Positions 16,430 to 24,832 of a stretch of 48,510 nt of DNA are shown here, in pieces; positions within the stretch are counted from its first letter, which is position 1, and each line of letters starts with the position of its first letter. A program made the translations under genes and the position numbers. The stretch comes from a virus. The notes below the pieces were generated by a model. The model was not told the origin of the DNA and searched no databases. It worked only from the letters and a program-made list of their open reading frames with translations. The stretch covers positions 1-48,510 of the IMG/VR virus record IMGVR_UViG_3300041402_000691; one strand, written 5' to 3'.

Positions 16430-18885
16430 TGGCTAAATCACTTACCGGTCCGGCAGAAACAAAGGTTCAGACACCGTTAGGAACTGAACCTTTACTGATT
16501 TTGAAAATCGAATGGTCTTCTGGAACAAAGTACTATGCTACCAAAGAATATACCTTTGATGGTAATACTTGTGTTGCAGGTATCCTTGACCATGTATCAA
16601 TAAATACTGACGGTAAACAAGGGTCTATTGGTGAAATAGGGTCAATTGATATATTACTCGATGATACAGACGGTGATTTGAAAAATCGGGTTAATACTGA
16701 CGTTATTGAAGGAACACGCGCAACCGCATACCATCATTATGATGATCTTGCAGCAGCTAATGCAATAGTTCAACTTGCAGGCAGAATTGCCGGTCCAATT
16801 AACTGGAGTGAAGGAGAAAGAACTTTAGGATTTAGCATTGAGTCTTTAAGTGGGACAGGAACAGGTGAAGTCGGCTTTGCTCCAGAAGAAGATTCAATTA
16901 ACAATATGCTTGAAGAAGCAGAGAATGTTCCTTGGCCAATTTGTTTTGGTAGTCCTCGGATGGTTCCGCCTGTGTTAGTCCAAGAACGTGAACATGATCA
17001 GGATTGGATTGATGATTATCCTGATGAACCAATAAATTATGATCTAATTTATATTGTAAATCTTAAAACATCAAGTGCTGTTCAAAGTGTTTATGCGCGT
17101 CGTAATTGCTATGGGGTTCCTGGGTTCTTTAAAGTTCCAACAGAATATTATGATGTGGATACAAGTTACAGTTATGGTGGCAAAACTGTAACTGCAATTA
17201 CGATGCCAGTTCCATTATCAACTGTCGATGATAGTGGTTGGGATAATGAAATTTATGTTAATTTAACTTCATCAATATCAAAAAACCCAATCACCCAAAT
17301 CAAATGGATTATTGATAATTACTCCACAAATTTAACAGCTGATTCTACAAGTTTCACATCTGTGGCAAGTAAAATTTCTCCGCTATGGGCGCATTGGACT
17401 TTATTTGATCAACCTGATGCTTTGAAACTCGCAGAGGAAATGGCATGGATGGCAAGGTGTGCGTTATTTGTAAAAGATGATATTGTTTATATTACATTTC
17501 TTGCTGAAACTCCTGCAACAGTTGCCGATATAAACCGTGATATTGTTGAATTAAAAACAATGGAACTCGGATTTACTGAAACCGAAGATATTTATACCAA
17601 GTTAAAAGGAACATATGTTACTGATTATTCTGGTGTAAAAGAATCTCAAAAAGAATTTACTTACACTCTTAATACAGATAAGTTTGGAACAGAAGAAGAT
17701 GAATTTGATTTTTATATGTATTGTAATAAGGAATGTGTCCAAGTGGCTACAACCTTTTGGGGATACCGATATGCAAACAGTTGGCGTCAGATACAAGTGA
17801 CAGCTTTTTTGCCTGGAATTGTCTTAGAATCTTATGACTGGATGAATATTGATATTCCACAGTTTAGTATCAATGCTTTACCAGGACTTGTTAGATCAAC
17901 AAAACATGATACGGGAAATCATCGAATTGATATTGCTGCTGAAATTGCTTCCAGTGCTGGACAAAGTGCAAGTGGTGAACCTACTTTAGATGCTGGATAT
18001 TATCAAGCAGGAAATAATCATATACCTGGATCAGTTGGAACACCCTCAGTCTCTGCTGATATTATAGATACGTGTGAACCTATAATTGACGGAGATACAA
18101 TTACAAATATTATTAATGAAGCTGATACTGAATGTCGAAATGCCAGAATCGTTGGTGGTCAATCATCTGGTTGGTTATGCCATGAAATTGTAGGAATGGA
18201 ACGTGACTACCACGATGATCAAAATAATATTTTATTACTCGATACTCCATCAAAAAATAGTTTATCACCTGATAAAGTAGCCTTTACAACACCCGACAGT
18301 ATTTTTGGGAGTCAAGTAGGTTGTTGCTATGTAGCGAGTAGTCCACAATGGGTTGACTATGACCTTAATCCGCATACCCATCCTGGTTGGAGTGATGATC
18401 AAAGAACCCATGTTGACGATAAAGTTGGAACAGTTAAAGGTGTAAAAGAATTATCAAAAATATCAACAGGTTTCAAGGTTGTTGGAGTTGATGGTGGCGA
18501 AATTGCAGTAGTTAATGATTCTGTTGATCCAAAACTTGAATTAATTAAAGCCACCGAACATATTGATCCTTGGAAACCAGTAGAAATAAATGGTCAATAT
18601 AGTGGTGATGCTAAAGAAGTTAAAAAACCTTCTGAGAATAGTCTTCCTCCAGGTCGAATAATGTTTCCTGTTCAGGAATTAAATGCTGGTGAAGAAGGTT
18701 TGGCATATAATGCTTTTGATGCAGGTGGTTGGCCAGACGGAGGGCAACCTTCGGCACTTGGCGTTGAATTAGGAACTATTGCCGGTAGTTTTGAAATGGC
18801 AGAAGAAGATGGTGATGGAAATCCACTAACAGGATTCATATATACTGGAAGGAAAGGGGGTAAAAATCAAGTCCGCCCTTTCTAA
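16429..18885 (+). CDS. large tail hub / baseplate protein, unshifted form
   Basis: This 818-residue protein starts with LLILKIEWSSG and has a SIDILLDDTDGDLKNRVN stretch typical of hub-type phage tail proteins that describe a surface with strands and loops. The C-terminal region is Gly/Glu rich. Two exact palindromes lie at 16497 and 16675. The last codons are CGC CCT TTC TAA, and the -1 frame continues without a start codon for 200 codons, so this protein may be the short form of a recoded pair. Confidence 0.7.
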   Translation: MAKSLTGPAETKVQTPLGTEPLLILKIEWSSGTKYYATKEYTFDGNTCVAGILDHVSINTDGKQGSIGEIGSIDILLDDTDGDLKNRVNTDVIEGTRATAYHHYDDLAAANAIVQLAGRIAGPINWSEGERTLGFSIESLSGTGTGEVGFAPEEDSINNMLEEAENVPWPICFGSPRMVPPVLVQEREHDQDWIDDYPDEPINYDLIYIVNLKTSSAVQSVYARRNCYGVPGFFKVPTEYYDVDTSYSYGGKTVTAITMPVPLSTVDDSGWDNEIYVNLTSSISKNPITQIKWIIDNYSTNLTADSTSFTSVASKISPLWAHWTLFDQPDALKLAEEMAWMARCALFVKDDIVYITFLAETPATVADINRDIVELKTMELGFTETEDIYTKLKGTYVTDYSGVKESQKEFTYTLNTDKFGTEEDEFDFYMYCNKECVQVATTFWGYRYANSWRQIQVTAFLPGIVLESYDWMNIDIPQFSINALPGLVRSTKHDTGNHRIDIAAEIASSAGQSASGEPTLDAGYYQAGNNHIPGSVGTPSVSADIIDTCEPIIDGDTITNIINEADTECRNARIVGGQSSGWLCHEIVGMERDYHDDQNNILLLDTPSKNSLSPDKVAFTTPDSIFGSQVGCCYVASSPQWVDYDLNPHTHPGWSDDQRTHVDDKVGTVKGVKELSKISTGFKVVGVDGGEIAVVNDSVDPKLELIKATEHIDPWKPVEINGQYSGDAKEVKKPSENSLPPGRIMFPVQELNAGEEGLAYNAFDAGGWPDGGQPSALGVELGTIAGSFEMAEEDGDGNPLTGFIYTGRKGGKNQVRPF

Positions 18886-20213
18886 GGAGACAGATATCTT
18901 ATTGGGTCTGTCTCCTTGCCACAGAAATATTTCACAATTGGAATGGTAATATTTGGGCTTCAAAAGCATTTCAATGGCCATATGAATGTTGGAATAATGG
19001 TGCTTGTTTTGGTGAACCTGACGATTTATTTAAGTATGTCTACATCAAAATAGCAAATGGATGGCCTGTTCAAATACCTGAGGAAAAGATTTCGCAAATC
19101 AGGAATCTTCAATTCTCACATAATATAAATTTACACCGATTATGGTGGAGAAAACATGCTTGGACACCACAACCGCGTAGAGAATTTTTTCCTCCATATG
19201 GGGGAGATTGTACAAGTTCTGCTAATATTACTCCACATACTCGGATTGATCCAATTGAAAGTGTATATTTACAATTACCAAATACCCAAGAACTTAGAAC
19301 TTTTATTACAGCCATTTCGATAAATGCTGTATCAAGTAATGATGCCATTGGTCATTATTTTAATATTGCAGATTCATGGATTGATGTTTTACTTCAAAAA
19401 AGAGTATGGATATCAAATCCTCTTATTCCAGAAGGGGGATATTGGGGGCCGTGGGAGTATGATACTCAATGGAGAGCTTATGGACAATTGGGTGGTACTG
19501 TTGATATTTGGGATGTTTCTCAATTTATGCAAAATCAATATAGTACATGGCCGCCTCAAGATACTGATACCAGAGAATATAGAACGTTTCTTTGTGATCA
19601 TGAAACAACTAATTCTCCAGGATTAGTGAATTATCATAATATAAACAATGTTAATGATGTTTATAGCACAAATTCAGCAAATGAAGATGAAACAGCATCA
19701 TATCCATTCAAGGATGTTTGGTCTGGATTTGCATATGAAGAAGATGAACTAAATGAAACCGTAATGGATATGGTTGGCCCACGGCTAAGAAAATTTAGGA
19801 TTGAACAAAGAAGTAATTATCATCGTTTTTGGTTGGGGTTTGGTGACGGTGATCCTGATGTTAGTGGTGGTCTTGCAGATATTGTTGGAGATAATTGGGA
19901 TTCGAGAGCATATACATTTGTTTTTGATTTGAAAGCTGATAGAACATTAGAAGAAATTTCCTATGGAACAGGTATTTCTTGGCCAACTTTTGATAATGAT
20001 GATGTTCTTTATGATAGTACATTAAGGACAAATAAAGGGGTACAATTCAATCCTATTTCACCTTTTGACGTTATGGGAGAAGAAGGAACAACAGAGATTT
20101 TCAGAATCATTGATGATGAACGACAATCTTTTAGAAATAGAGGATTTTCTGATCAGTATATAAATTGGGAATCTGTTGAAGCATTGGTTAAGAAACCACC
20201 GGTGATAACATAA
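18864..20213 (+). CDS. tail protein with no normal start; probable recoded extension of the hub gene
   Basis: The frame is open from 18864 to TAA before 20214. The first ATG, GTG or TTG in it is TTG 19488, yet the 200 codons before that read as good protein (FHNWNGNIWASKAFQWPYE, then PDDLFKYVYIKIANGWPVQI). If joined to the hub gene by a -1 shift at 18882, the product would be 818 + 443 = about 1261 residues. Alternatives are a rare start such as ATA 18894 after AAGGAGA, ribosome bypassing, or a sequencing indel. The C-terminal part (VSQFMQNQYSTWPP...) is unrecognised but tail-like. A palindrome at 19088 encodes I-S-Q-I. Confidence 0.6.
   Translation, partial: KSSPPFLRRQISYWVCLLATEIFHNWNGNIWASKAFQWPYECWNNGACFGEPDDLFKYVYIKIANGWPVQIPEEKISQIRNLQFSHNINLHRLWWRKHAWTPQPRREFFPPYGGDCTSSANITPHTRIDPIESVYLQLPNTQELRTFITAISINAVSSNDAIGHYFNIADSWIDVLLQKRVWISNPLIPEGGYWGPWEYDTQWRAYGQLGGTVDIWDVSQFMQNQYSTWPPQDTDTREYRTFLCDHETTNSPGLVNYHNINNVNDVYSTNSANEDETASYPFKDVWSGFAYEEDELNETVMDMVGPRLRKFRIEQRSNYHRFWLGFGDGDPDVSGGLADIVGDNWDSRAYTFVFDLKADRTLEEISYGTGISWPTFDNDDVLYDSTLRTNKGVQFNPISPFDVMGEEGTTEIFRIIDDERQSFRNRGFSDQYINWESVEALVKKPPVIT
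18876..18882 (+). other. candidate -1 recoding heptamer C CCT TTC before the stop
   Basis: In the zero frame the bases read CGC CCT TTC TAA, so C CCT TTC fits X XXY YYZ. Slipping back one base avoids the stop and enters a frame open to 20213. A GGGGG tract lies about 16 bases upstream. C CCT TTC is not a classical efficient site, so strength depends on the following stem. Confidence 0.5.
18884..18917 (+). other. perfect 11-bp stem-loop at the recoding junction
   Basis: AAGGAGACAGA (18884-18894) pairs perfectly with TCTGTCTCCTT (18907-18917) around a 12-base loop. No U tract follows on either strand, so it does not look like an intrinsic terminator. It starts one base after the candidate slippery site and includes the only Shine-Dalgarno-like AAGGAG nearby, which would be hidden in the stem. 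Confidence 0.75.
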
Positions 20214-20422
20214 TGACACCTGATTGGGCGACTATATTGGATGCTTTTAAATTCTCACCGGCTATTATTGCTCTATTAATAGTAATTTATCTGCTTTACA
20301 AACTTTTAGTCAAAAAGGAGGAGTCGATTCATAAGATTATTAAATTAGATGAAGATTCTGAAAAACGTAATGAGAAAATTATAACTTTACTCGAAGTGCT
20401 TGTGAATCGAAGAGGACAATGA
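20213..20422 (+). CDS. small single-span membrane protein, holin-like
   Basis: This 69-residue protein has one transmembrane segment (PAIIALLIVIYLLYKLLV) and then a charged helix. Size and topology fit small phage holins or holin-like proteins. It starts the cluster of membrane proteins that follows the tail genes, with its ATG overlapping the upstream stop. A lysis role is inference. Confidence 0.6.
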   Translation: MTPDWATILDAFKFSPAIIALLIVIYLLYKLLVKKEESIHKIIKLDEDSEKRNEKIITLLEVLVNRRGQ

Positions 20423-20640
20423 TTAAAACAATTAAGAAAATAATTGCGTCTATTCAGATGGTTGACGACTATCTTGCATTAAAGAAAACTAATGGGGAAA
20501 TGATGGATCGTCGATTAGCTCAAATTTTTCATGCGACTATGAACGGAGAACAGGGATGGTTTCTTGATCTGGTCAGGAAAAATCCTGAATGTGCAATAGA
20601 GATAATACATGAGTGTGATACAAATGATAAATCTGATTAA
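20419..20640 (+). CDS. small helical protein, unknown
   Basis: This 73-residue protein overlaps its upstream neighbour by 4 bases (ATGA). It is helical and charged (MDRRLAQIFHATMNGEQGW) and has no membrane segment. The 3' end overlaps the next start. No family is recognised. Confidence 0.55.
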   Translation: MIKTIKKIIASIQMVDDYLALKKTNGEMMDRRLAQIFHATMNGEQGWFLDLVRKNPECAIEIIHECDTNDKSD

Positions 20641-21040
20641 TTTTATTTGGGATTTTGGAACTCTTTCTCTAATTATTCCAACAATAATTTGCCTATATGG
20701 ATTTATTCTATTTGCATGGTGGTGGCGTAGAATTGGTTCAGCTACTGAAGTCTATGCTTATATGACATTTTTATATCTAACAGCAACAATACCACTTGGT
20801 GTAGGTGTCTGGCAACGATGGTTATATCATAATCAACCTGAATTTCATGATTATTATATTCATTCAAATTGGTATGGTATTAGAACTATTCCATTAATTA
20901 TTGCTTTAATTTTAATTACTGGAAGAATGACTCAACGAGTAATAAGAACAAGACAATATGAAAAAGGTAAAAAGAAAGATCGTCGCGAAGCTCCCTATAC
21001 TGTTTGTAATGATTCCTCAAATCAGCCCAATAATAATTAA
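20624..21040 (+). CDS. multi-span membrane protein
   Basis: This 138-residue protein has three hydrophobic segments (near residues 8-30, 45-62 and 85-105) and a basic, polar tail. ATG 20624 overlaps the preceding stop, and I prefer it to GTG 20609. A palindrome with one mismatch at 21011 lies in the tail-coding part. Membrane topology and gene context suggest a lysis or superinfection-exclusion role, without proof. Confidence 0.6.
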   Translation: MINLINFIWDFGTLSLIIPTIICLYGFILFAWWWRRIGSATEVYAYMTFLYLTATIPLGVGVWQRWLYHNQPEFHDYYIHSNWYGIRTIPLIIALILITGRMTQRVIRTRQYEKGKKKDRREAPYTVCNDSSNQPNNN

Positions 21041-21054
21041 ATAGGAGGTAAAAA

Positions 21055-21405
21055 ATGGTCGAAGCATTAATTAAAGCTATGGTGGTGAAGTTTGAACCAT
21101 CAAGTAGTCTTGGTGTGGTTGGGTATGTGATGTACTTGGAAATGATGCCGAATTTAGTGACAAGAGGTTCCATAAAGATTTTCCTTGGTATACCGCCTAT
21201 TGATCCAGCCGATGGTAAAATGTATGTTAATCTTGCAGAACTTGAAAACATTCCAACAACTGACGGGCATTATAATATCGGTATTTCAGCTTTTGATGAT
21301 TCGAGTAATGAATCAGCTTTCTCGAAGGCAGATAATGTCCCTTTAAGTTTTGATGCTCCTGATGCTCCGGGCGATCTGACGTTCGGGAATATAGCACCGG
21401 CTTAA
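21055..21405 (+). CDS. small protein with fibronectin type III-like end
   Basis: This 116-residue protein has a C-terminal half reading DGHYNIGISAFDDSSNESAFS followed by FDAPDAPGDL, the pattern of Fn3 strands F-G and the linker to a following domain. AGGAGG lies before ATG 21055. Fn3-like modules in phages decorate virion surfaces; here the protein is free-standing and its target is unknown. Confidence 0.6.
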   Translation: MVEALIKAMVVKFEPSSSLGVVGYVMYLEMMPNLVTRGSIKIFLGIPPIDPADGKMYVNLAELENIPTTDGHYNIGISAFDDSSNESAFSKADNVPLSFDAPDAPGDLTFGNIAPA

Positions 21406-21437
21406 ATTCGGATAGCCATAGAAAGGAGGTGAACTAA

Positions 21438-21740
21438 ATGGAAGAAGTAACTTTTGGACAGTATGCTGTTCCTGTGATATTGACTGTTATTTTGGGATTG
21501 GTTTATAAAATGGTAACGACAATTCCTGACAAATGGAAATCTTTGATCGCTGTTGGTTGCGGCATTGGTTTGGGTATGATCGCAATACCTTATAATTCAT
21601 TGCCGTTTACAGTAGTCAATATCGTAGACCATGCAATTTATGGTCTAATGACAGGGGCGTCCGCGGTTGGCTTGTGGGAATTATCGCGGACAGTAATAAA
21701 ACCGCGCAACGGCGGAACACCGCCACCTAAAATCCCGTAG
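21438..21740 (+). CDS. membrane protein, possible holin
   Basis: The 100-residue product has a strong ribosome site (AAAGGAGGTGA) and three hydrophobic segments: AVPVILTVILGLVYK, LIAVGCGIGLGMIAIP, and IYGLMTGASAVGLWEL. A short positively charged, Pro-rich tail ends it. This is the most holin-like gene of the window by size and topology, followed by a lipoprotein gene. Confidence 0.6.
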   Translation: MEEVTFGQYAVPVILTVILGLVYKMVTTIPDKWKSLIAVGCGIGLGMIAIPYNSLPFTVVNIVDHAIYGLMTGASAVGLWELSRTVIKPRNGGTPPPKIP

Positions 21741-21767
21741 ATAAAGGGATCACGTTAAGGAGGAAAG

Positions 21768-22118
21768 ATGATTAAGCGCTCGATTGTATTGGTTATTGCA
21801 ATTTTTCTGCTTGTAGGTATAGGTTGCGCCACTTATGAAGACCCTGTTATGCAGCAGAAAGATATTTATCTGCAAGCGCGTAAGCATTTCAATGACTCGC
21901 TTATTCAGCTGAACACCATGATCAAGATGCAGCCTGTCGAACAAAAGGATGCACTCAAAGCTGAGTTTGCACCTTATGTTGACGCAATGAGTACAACCCT
22001 AAATACTTGGGGTCTTGTGGTCAAACAAGGAAATATTAATGATACCGAAGAAAGGAGGGCCTTTCAAGAAGCGAAAGCACAACTGTTGGCAGAATTAAGT
22101 AAATACCTTACTAAATAG
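21768..22118 (+). CDS. small lipoprotein
   Basis: This 116-residue protein has a basic start, a hydrophobic stretch (SIVLVIAIFLLVGIG) and a cysteine at residue 20, so it is probably lipidated although Gly at -3 is not ideal for a lipobox. The mature part is helical and charged. Placed after a holin-like gene it could be an outer-membrane spanin or a general accessory lipoprotein. The ribosome site is AAGGAGG. Confidence 0.6.
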   Translation: MIKRSIVLVIAIFLLVGIGCATYEDPVMQQKDIYLQARKHFNDSLIQLNTMIKMQPVEQKDALKAEFAPYVDAMSTTLNTWGLVVKQGNINDTEERRAFQEAKAQLLAELSKYLTK

Positions 22119-22129
22119 GAGGTGAAAAC

Positions 22130-22306
22130 ATGTTAACTGGAGCCGAAGCTACGCTGCTTTCTTTAATTATAAGTAAAGCAGTGGACGTTGGAATGGAACT
22201 CTACAACAAGAAGGCCAAAACCTTGACTCCTGAGGAGATGGATACAGCAATCGCTGACGAGGAAGGTTTGACCAAAGACCTTGTTGACGAGTTTCACGCT
22301 CTGTAA
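22130..22306 (+). CDS. small acidic protein, unknown (58 residues)
   Basis: AGGAGGTG precedes ATG 22130 with good spacing, and the frame reads to TAA 22304-22306. The protein is helical with an acidic second half (LTPEEMDTAIADEEGLTKDL). No family is recognised, but the ribosome site and tight spacing to its neighbours support a real gene. Confidence 0.7.
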   Translation: MLTGAEATLLSLIISKAVDVGMELYNKKAKTLTPEEMDTAIADEEGLTKDLVDEFHAL

Positions 22307-22319
22307 AGAGAAACAATTA

Positions 22320-22586
22320 ATGACTGATTTTCGAAATCTTCCGAACGGGGATAAATATGCACCACAAAGAGGACGACCACCGGAAGAGCCTAATGGATAT
22401 TGCAGGGATGGAAGAGACCCGTTCCTCTTCCACCCTATTCTTTACGCTTGCATATATCGTGTTCCTTACACTGAACACTTCGATTGCGGTCGGATTATTG
22501 GTCATACATTTTGTGATCACTTTGAAAAAGATATTACTGGAGGAGATTGTCACAAATGTCTAATCCCGAATTTACAATCCCGATAA
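22320..22586 (+). CDS. small Cys-rich protein with the palindrome at its start
   Basis: This 88-residue protein has cysteines in GYCRDG, YACIY, DCGRI, TFCDHF and DCHKC, which suggests metal binding. ATG 22320 follows an AAAGAGA element. Codons 3-7 are encoded by an exact palindrome (GATTTTCGAAATC, 22326-22338), so the site lies in the initiation region. The N-terminal MTDFRNL resembles the start MTDFQNQ in the primase leader only because both carry the same DNA site. Confidence 0.6.
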   Translation: MTDFRNLPNGDKYAPQRGRPPEEPNGYCRDGRDPFLFHPILYACIYRVPYTEHFDCGRIIGHTFCDHFEKDITGGDCHKCLIPNLQSR

Positions 22587-22604
22587 GGGAAAAGGATTAT
22601 ATAG

Positions 22605-22766
22605 ATGCCACAACGAAAAAGAAAAAGCGGTGGAAAGAAATGGATTCAAGGTGCAATCAAAAACCCAGGTTCCTTGACCCGCACGGCAAAAGGGAAAGGG
22701 ATGTCAATAGCAGCGTTTTGCGCCCAGCCAAAAAGTAAGCTGAGCGCAACAAGTAAACGTCGCTGA
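22605..22766 (+). CDS. small basic phage protein of the KWIQ-x-AIKxPG type
   Basis: The 53-residue protein MPQRKRKSGGKKWIQGAIKN... continues with PGSLTRTAKGKG and a KLSATSKRR end. I recognise the KWIQ-AIK-PG-L-T...KG pattern from very small basic proteins found in many phages and some large viruses, of unknown function and possibly virion-associated. It overlaps a competing frame (22556-22738) that has a better ribosome site but a less natural sequence. Confidence 0.65.
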   Translation: MPQRKRKSGGKKWIQGAIKNPGSLTRTAKGKGMSIAAFCAQPKSKLSATSKRR

Positions 22767-22774
22767 AATTTACG

Positions 22775-22793
22775 AAAAACCCTGGTAGGGTTT
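22775..22793. terminator. bidirectional terminator between converging operons
   Basis: AAACCCT (22777-22783) and AGGGTTT (22787-22793) form a 7-bp stem with a 3-base loop between the converging plus and minus operons. On the minus strand the stem is followed by five T residues, and on the plus strand by three. It overlaps the stop codon of the minus-strand exonuclease gene. Confidence 0.6.
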
Positions 22794-23421
22794 AAGAAAT
22801 AAGACCACCTGAGATTAGATGCTTGTAGACTTTAGCGGTAGCAATACAATCGCTTAAAGCATCATGCGCTCGTTCTGTTTTAATTTTTAATGTGGAGCAA
22901 AGATATTGAAGTCCTGTTTTTGAAAATGGGACTTTTTCTGCGTGCATAGCAGCTTTATCATTTAAACAGTTAGCATAGATCATTGTGTCGCGGTAATGAT
23001 AATAAAACCACTGGTCATATAATTCTCGTCCCAACCATCCCATTATAAAACCTCGATCAAAAGTATAGTTATGGCCAAGTGGGACAATATTTTTTGAACG
23101 ACCATAAGTTGTTACTGGAAGCCCTAATTTATTAATCCAATCATCAAGCATATCAATAGCTTTGATTCTATCAAATCCGCTTTTCATAAGTTCCGGTAGC
23201 TTAATCTTATTCTTACGAAGCGCATCTTTTTCTGCTCTTTCTGGATTATCAGGAATCATATTGATATAAAACGGGACAACATCTGTTCGTGGATTGAGAT
23301 TGGAGTCCAGTGGTAGGATACAAATTTGGATAATCTCATGCCAAAACATATCGAGTCCTGTGGTTTCAGTATCAACCACACATAACTGGTTTCCATTCCA
23401 ATGCTGCATTGAGTTACCCAT
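22792..23421 (-). CDS. DnaQ-like 3'-5' exonuclease
   Basis: This 209-residue protein has the DEDD exonuclease signature: CVVDTETTGLD (Exo I, DxE), LGHNYTFDRGFI (Exo II with Asp) and HDALSDCIATAKVYKHL (Exo III, HxxxxD form, DEDDh type). I chose the ATG at 23421 because GGAGGG precedes it. It degrades or proofreads DNA or RNA ends with metal ions and probably supports replication. It is the last gene of the leftward operon and overlaps the tiny gene upstream by 8 bases. Confidence 0.85.
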   Translation of the reverse strand: MGNSMQHWNGNQLCVVDTETTGLDMFWHEIIQICILPLDSNLNPRTDVVPFYINMIPDNPERAEKDALRKNKIKLPELMKSGFDRIKAIDMLDDWINKLGLPVTTYGRSKNIVPLGHNYTFDRGFIMGWLGRELYDQWFYYHYRDTMIYANCLNDKAAMHAEKVPFSKTGLQYLCSTLKIKTERAHDALSDCIATAKVYKHLISGGLIS

Positions 23422-23539
23422 CGGGTAGTTCCCTCCTTGCTTCCTTAAGTTTTTTGGCAATCTTCTTTCGAAGTTCCTCTTTATTTTTCTTGGATTTCTT
23501 CTTAAGATGTTCAGTTATTTTAATCACTTTCTTCGGCAT
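23414..23539 (-). CDS. tiny Lys-rich protein (41 residues)
   Basis: The ATG at 23539 has a GGAGGGG ribosome site, and the frame overlaps both neighbours, as coupled genes do. The protein is almost entirely K, E and R (EHLKKKSKKNKEELRKKIAK) and should form one helix. It may bind nucleic acid or membrane. No family is recognised. Confidence 0.55.
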   Translation of the reverse strand: MPKKVIKITEHLKKKSKKNKEELRKKIAKKLKEARRELPDG

Positions 23540-23963
23540 TTTCACCCCTCCATCCTTGGAAAGGGTCGCTATAACCAATAATCCCAGTTCTGGATTTAAT
23601 AGGTCGTATCTTAATATATGCATTTAGTTGAATGGCCATTGCATTATTGGTGCAACGACTACCACCGCCTGATGCCCCAATGGCTAATCTCTTTCCGAGA
23701 CAAAATTCAACGTGTCTTACAACACCGTTGCTTGTACCATAAAAGACAAGATTTCCCAAATCAGGCTCATTTGCTCTTGCATACCGTGCATATAGACCGG
23801 CAGCAGTTGCATCACCCTGGCGTGGGAAAGCACCAACTGACTTGAGGATTTCAATAACAAATCCTGAGCAATCAAAACCGGATGGATCATCACCACCCCA
23901 TTTATAGTAAGTGCCGATGTAAGACATTGCAACTTCTCTTGCTATTTTGATTCTTTGATCCAT
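23520..23963 (-). CDS. NlpC/P60-type cysteine peptidase, candidate endolysin
   Basis: The 147-residue protein has the NlpC/P60 core: YKWGGDDPSGFDCSGFVIEIL with catalytic Cys at about residue 32, a NLVFY strand, and VRHVEFCL with the catalytic His. These enzymes cut cell-wall peptides. There is no signal peptide or wall-binding domain, so export would need a holin. AGGAGG precedes ATG 23963. It is the only wall hydrolase in the window but lies on the strand opposite to the holin-like genes. An exact palindrome at 23750 encodes D-L-G-N-L. Confidence 0.85.
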   Translation of the reverse strand: MDQRIKIAREVAMSYIGTYYKWGGDDPSGFDCSGFVIEILKSVGAFPRQGDATAAGLYARYARANEPDLGNLVFYGTSNGVVRHVEFCLGKRLAIGASGGGSRCTNNAMAIQLNAYIKIRPIKSRTGIIGYSDPFQGWRGENAEESD

Positions 23964-24832
23964 AATACCTCCTCTGCATTAATTCGTTGTTTAAGTCCTT
24001 TTAATTGCATTTTGTTGTTGGCATCAGTATATGCGCAGGAGTCAATGGAGCAAAAAGAATCCCATGAGTGAACGTTATCCCACGGCTGACGATTATATAA
24101 AGGATTAGAATACCCCGATACAGCGCAAAATCCTTCAAGCTGAAAAATCACCTCTAAAAGTTCTTGGTGTTGCGCTCGGGTCATTTCGTGTTCGAAGGTT
24201 CCTTTGTAAGAGTCCACGTAAGGTGGATCGATGTAAAAGACGGTATCTCGGGAATCGTAATCCCGTAGACACGCCTCCCACCCCTGATTTTCAATTTGAA
24301 CTCTTTTGAGTCTTTCATGGATGAAAGGAAACTTATCAAGCTTATTACGAATTTTCCCTGCAATAAGTCCTCTTCCGGAGGTTGATCTTCCGAAATTCCG
24401 TCCCAAGGAACCGAAGCTGTAATTAACCATATAGTACCATTTTCCAGCTCGAACCACATCATCTGTTTCCACCACCCATGTGTCTTTGGCATCTTTAAAA
24501 TCCTCCCTTGAATGAACAGTTAATTCAAGCCACTCAATTAATTTTCTATATTTTTCTGGATGGCGTAGACAACGATAAAAAGCAACTACACCAGCAAAAC
24601 GATCATTAAAAATATCAAGATCACAAGGTTTTCTTGCGAGAAGAACAGCACCACTTCCACCGAAAGGCTCACAGTAAATTTTGCGATAGGGAAGATAATT
24701 AAGAATATTAGCCACGCTACGAGACTTCCCTCCCGGCCAGGGGAAAGGAGATCGAATAATGATATCGTCTTTTGATCTTTCACTCGGGGATTGCCGGTCC
24801 AACTCGTCGAAGATCTTTAATAAATCTGTCAT
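23942..24832 (-). CDS. DNA adenine N6-methyltransferase (Dam/D12 class)
   Basis: This 296-residue protein has PFPWPGGKSR near residue 32 (AdoMet-binding motif of the D12 class), the YCEPFGGSGAVLL motif, and the catalytic DPPYVDSYKG. It methylates adenine, probably at GATC or a similar site, and may protect phage DNA or mark replication. The start at 24832 follows GAGGAGA. No restriction partner is nearby. The dispersed palindrome contains GATT, not GATC, so it is not an evident target. Confidence 0.88.
   Translation of the reverse strand: MTDLLKIFDELDRQSPSERSKDDIIIRSPFPWPGGKSRSVANILNYLPYRKIYCEPFGGSGAVLLARKPCDLDIFNDRFAGVVAFYRCLRHPEKYRKLIEWLELTVHSREDFKDAKDTWVVETDDVVRAGKWYYMVNYSFGSLGRNFGRSTSGRGLIAGKIRNKLDKFPFIHERLKRVQIENQGWEACLRDYDSRDTVFYIDPPYVDSYKGTFEHEMTRAQHQELLEVIFQLEGFCAVSGYSNPLYNRQPWDNVHSWDSFCSIDSCAYTDANNKMQLKGLKQRINAEEVLWIKESK

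Noticed and set aside
18884-18917. Stem-loop as an intrinsic terminator
   Set aside because: No T run follows on either strand, and it lies within a long open frame, so recoding or translation control fits better.
19324-19626. 100-residue plus-strand frame within the recoded tail region
   Set aside because: The other frame continues as good protein through this region to 20213, so this is a shadow.
24181-24492. 103-residue minus-strand frame inside the methylase gene
   Set aside because: It lies wholly within a clear methyltransferase gene in another frame and has no family resemblance.
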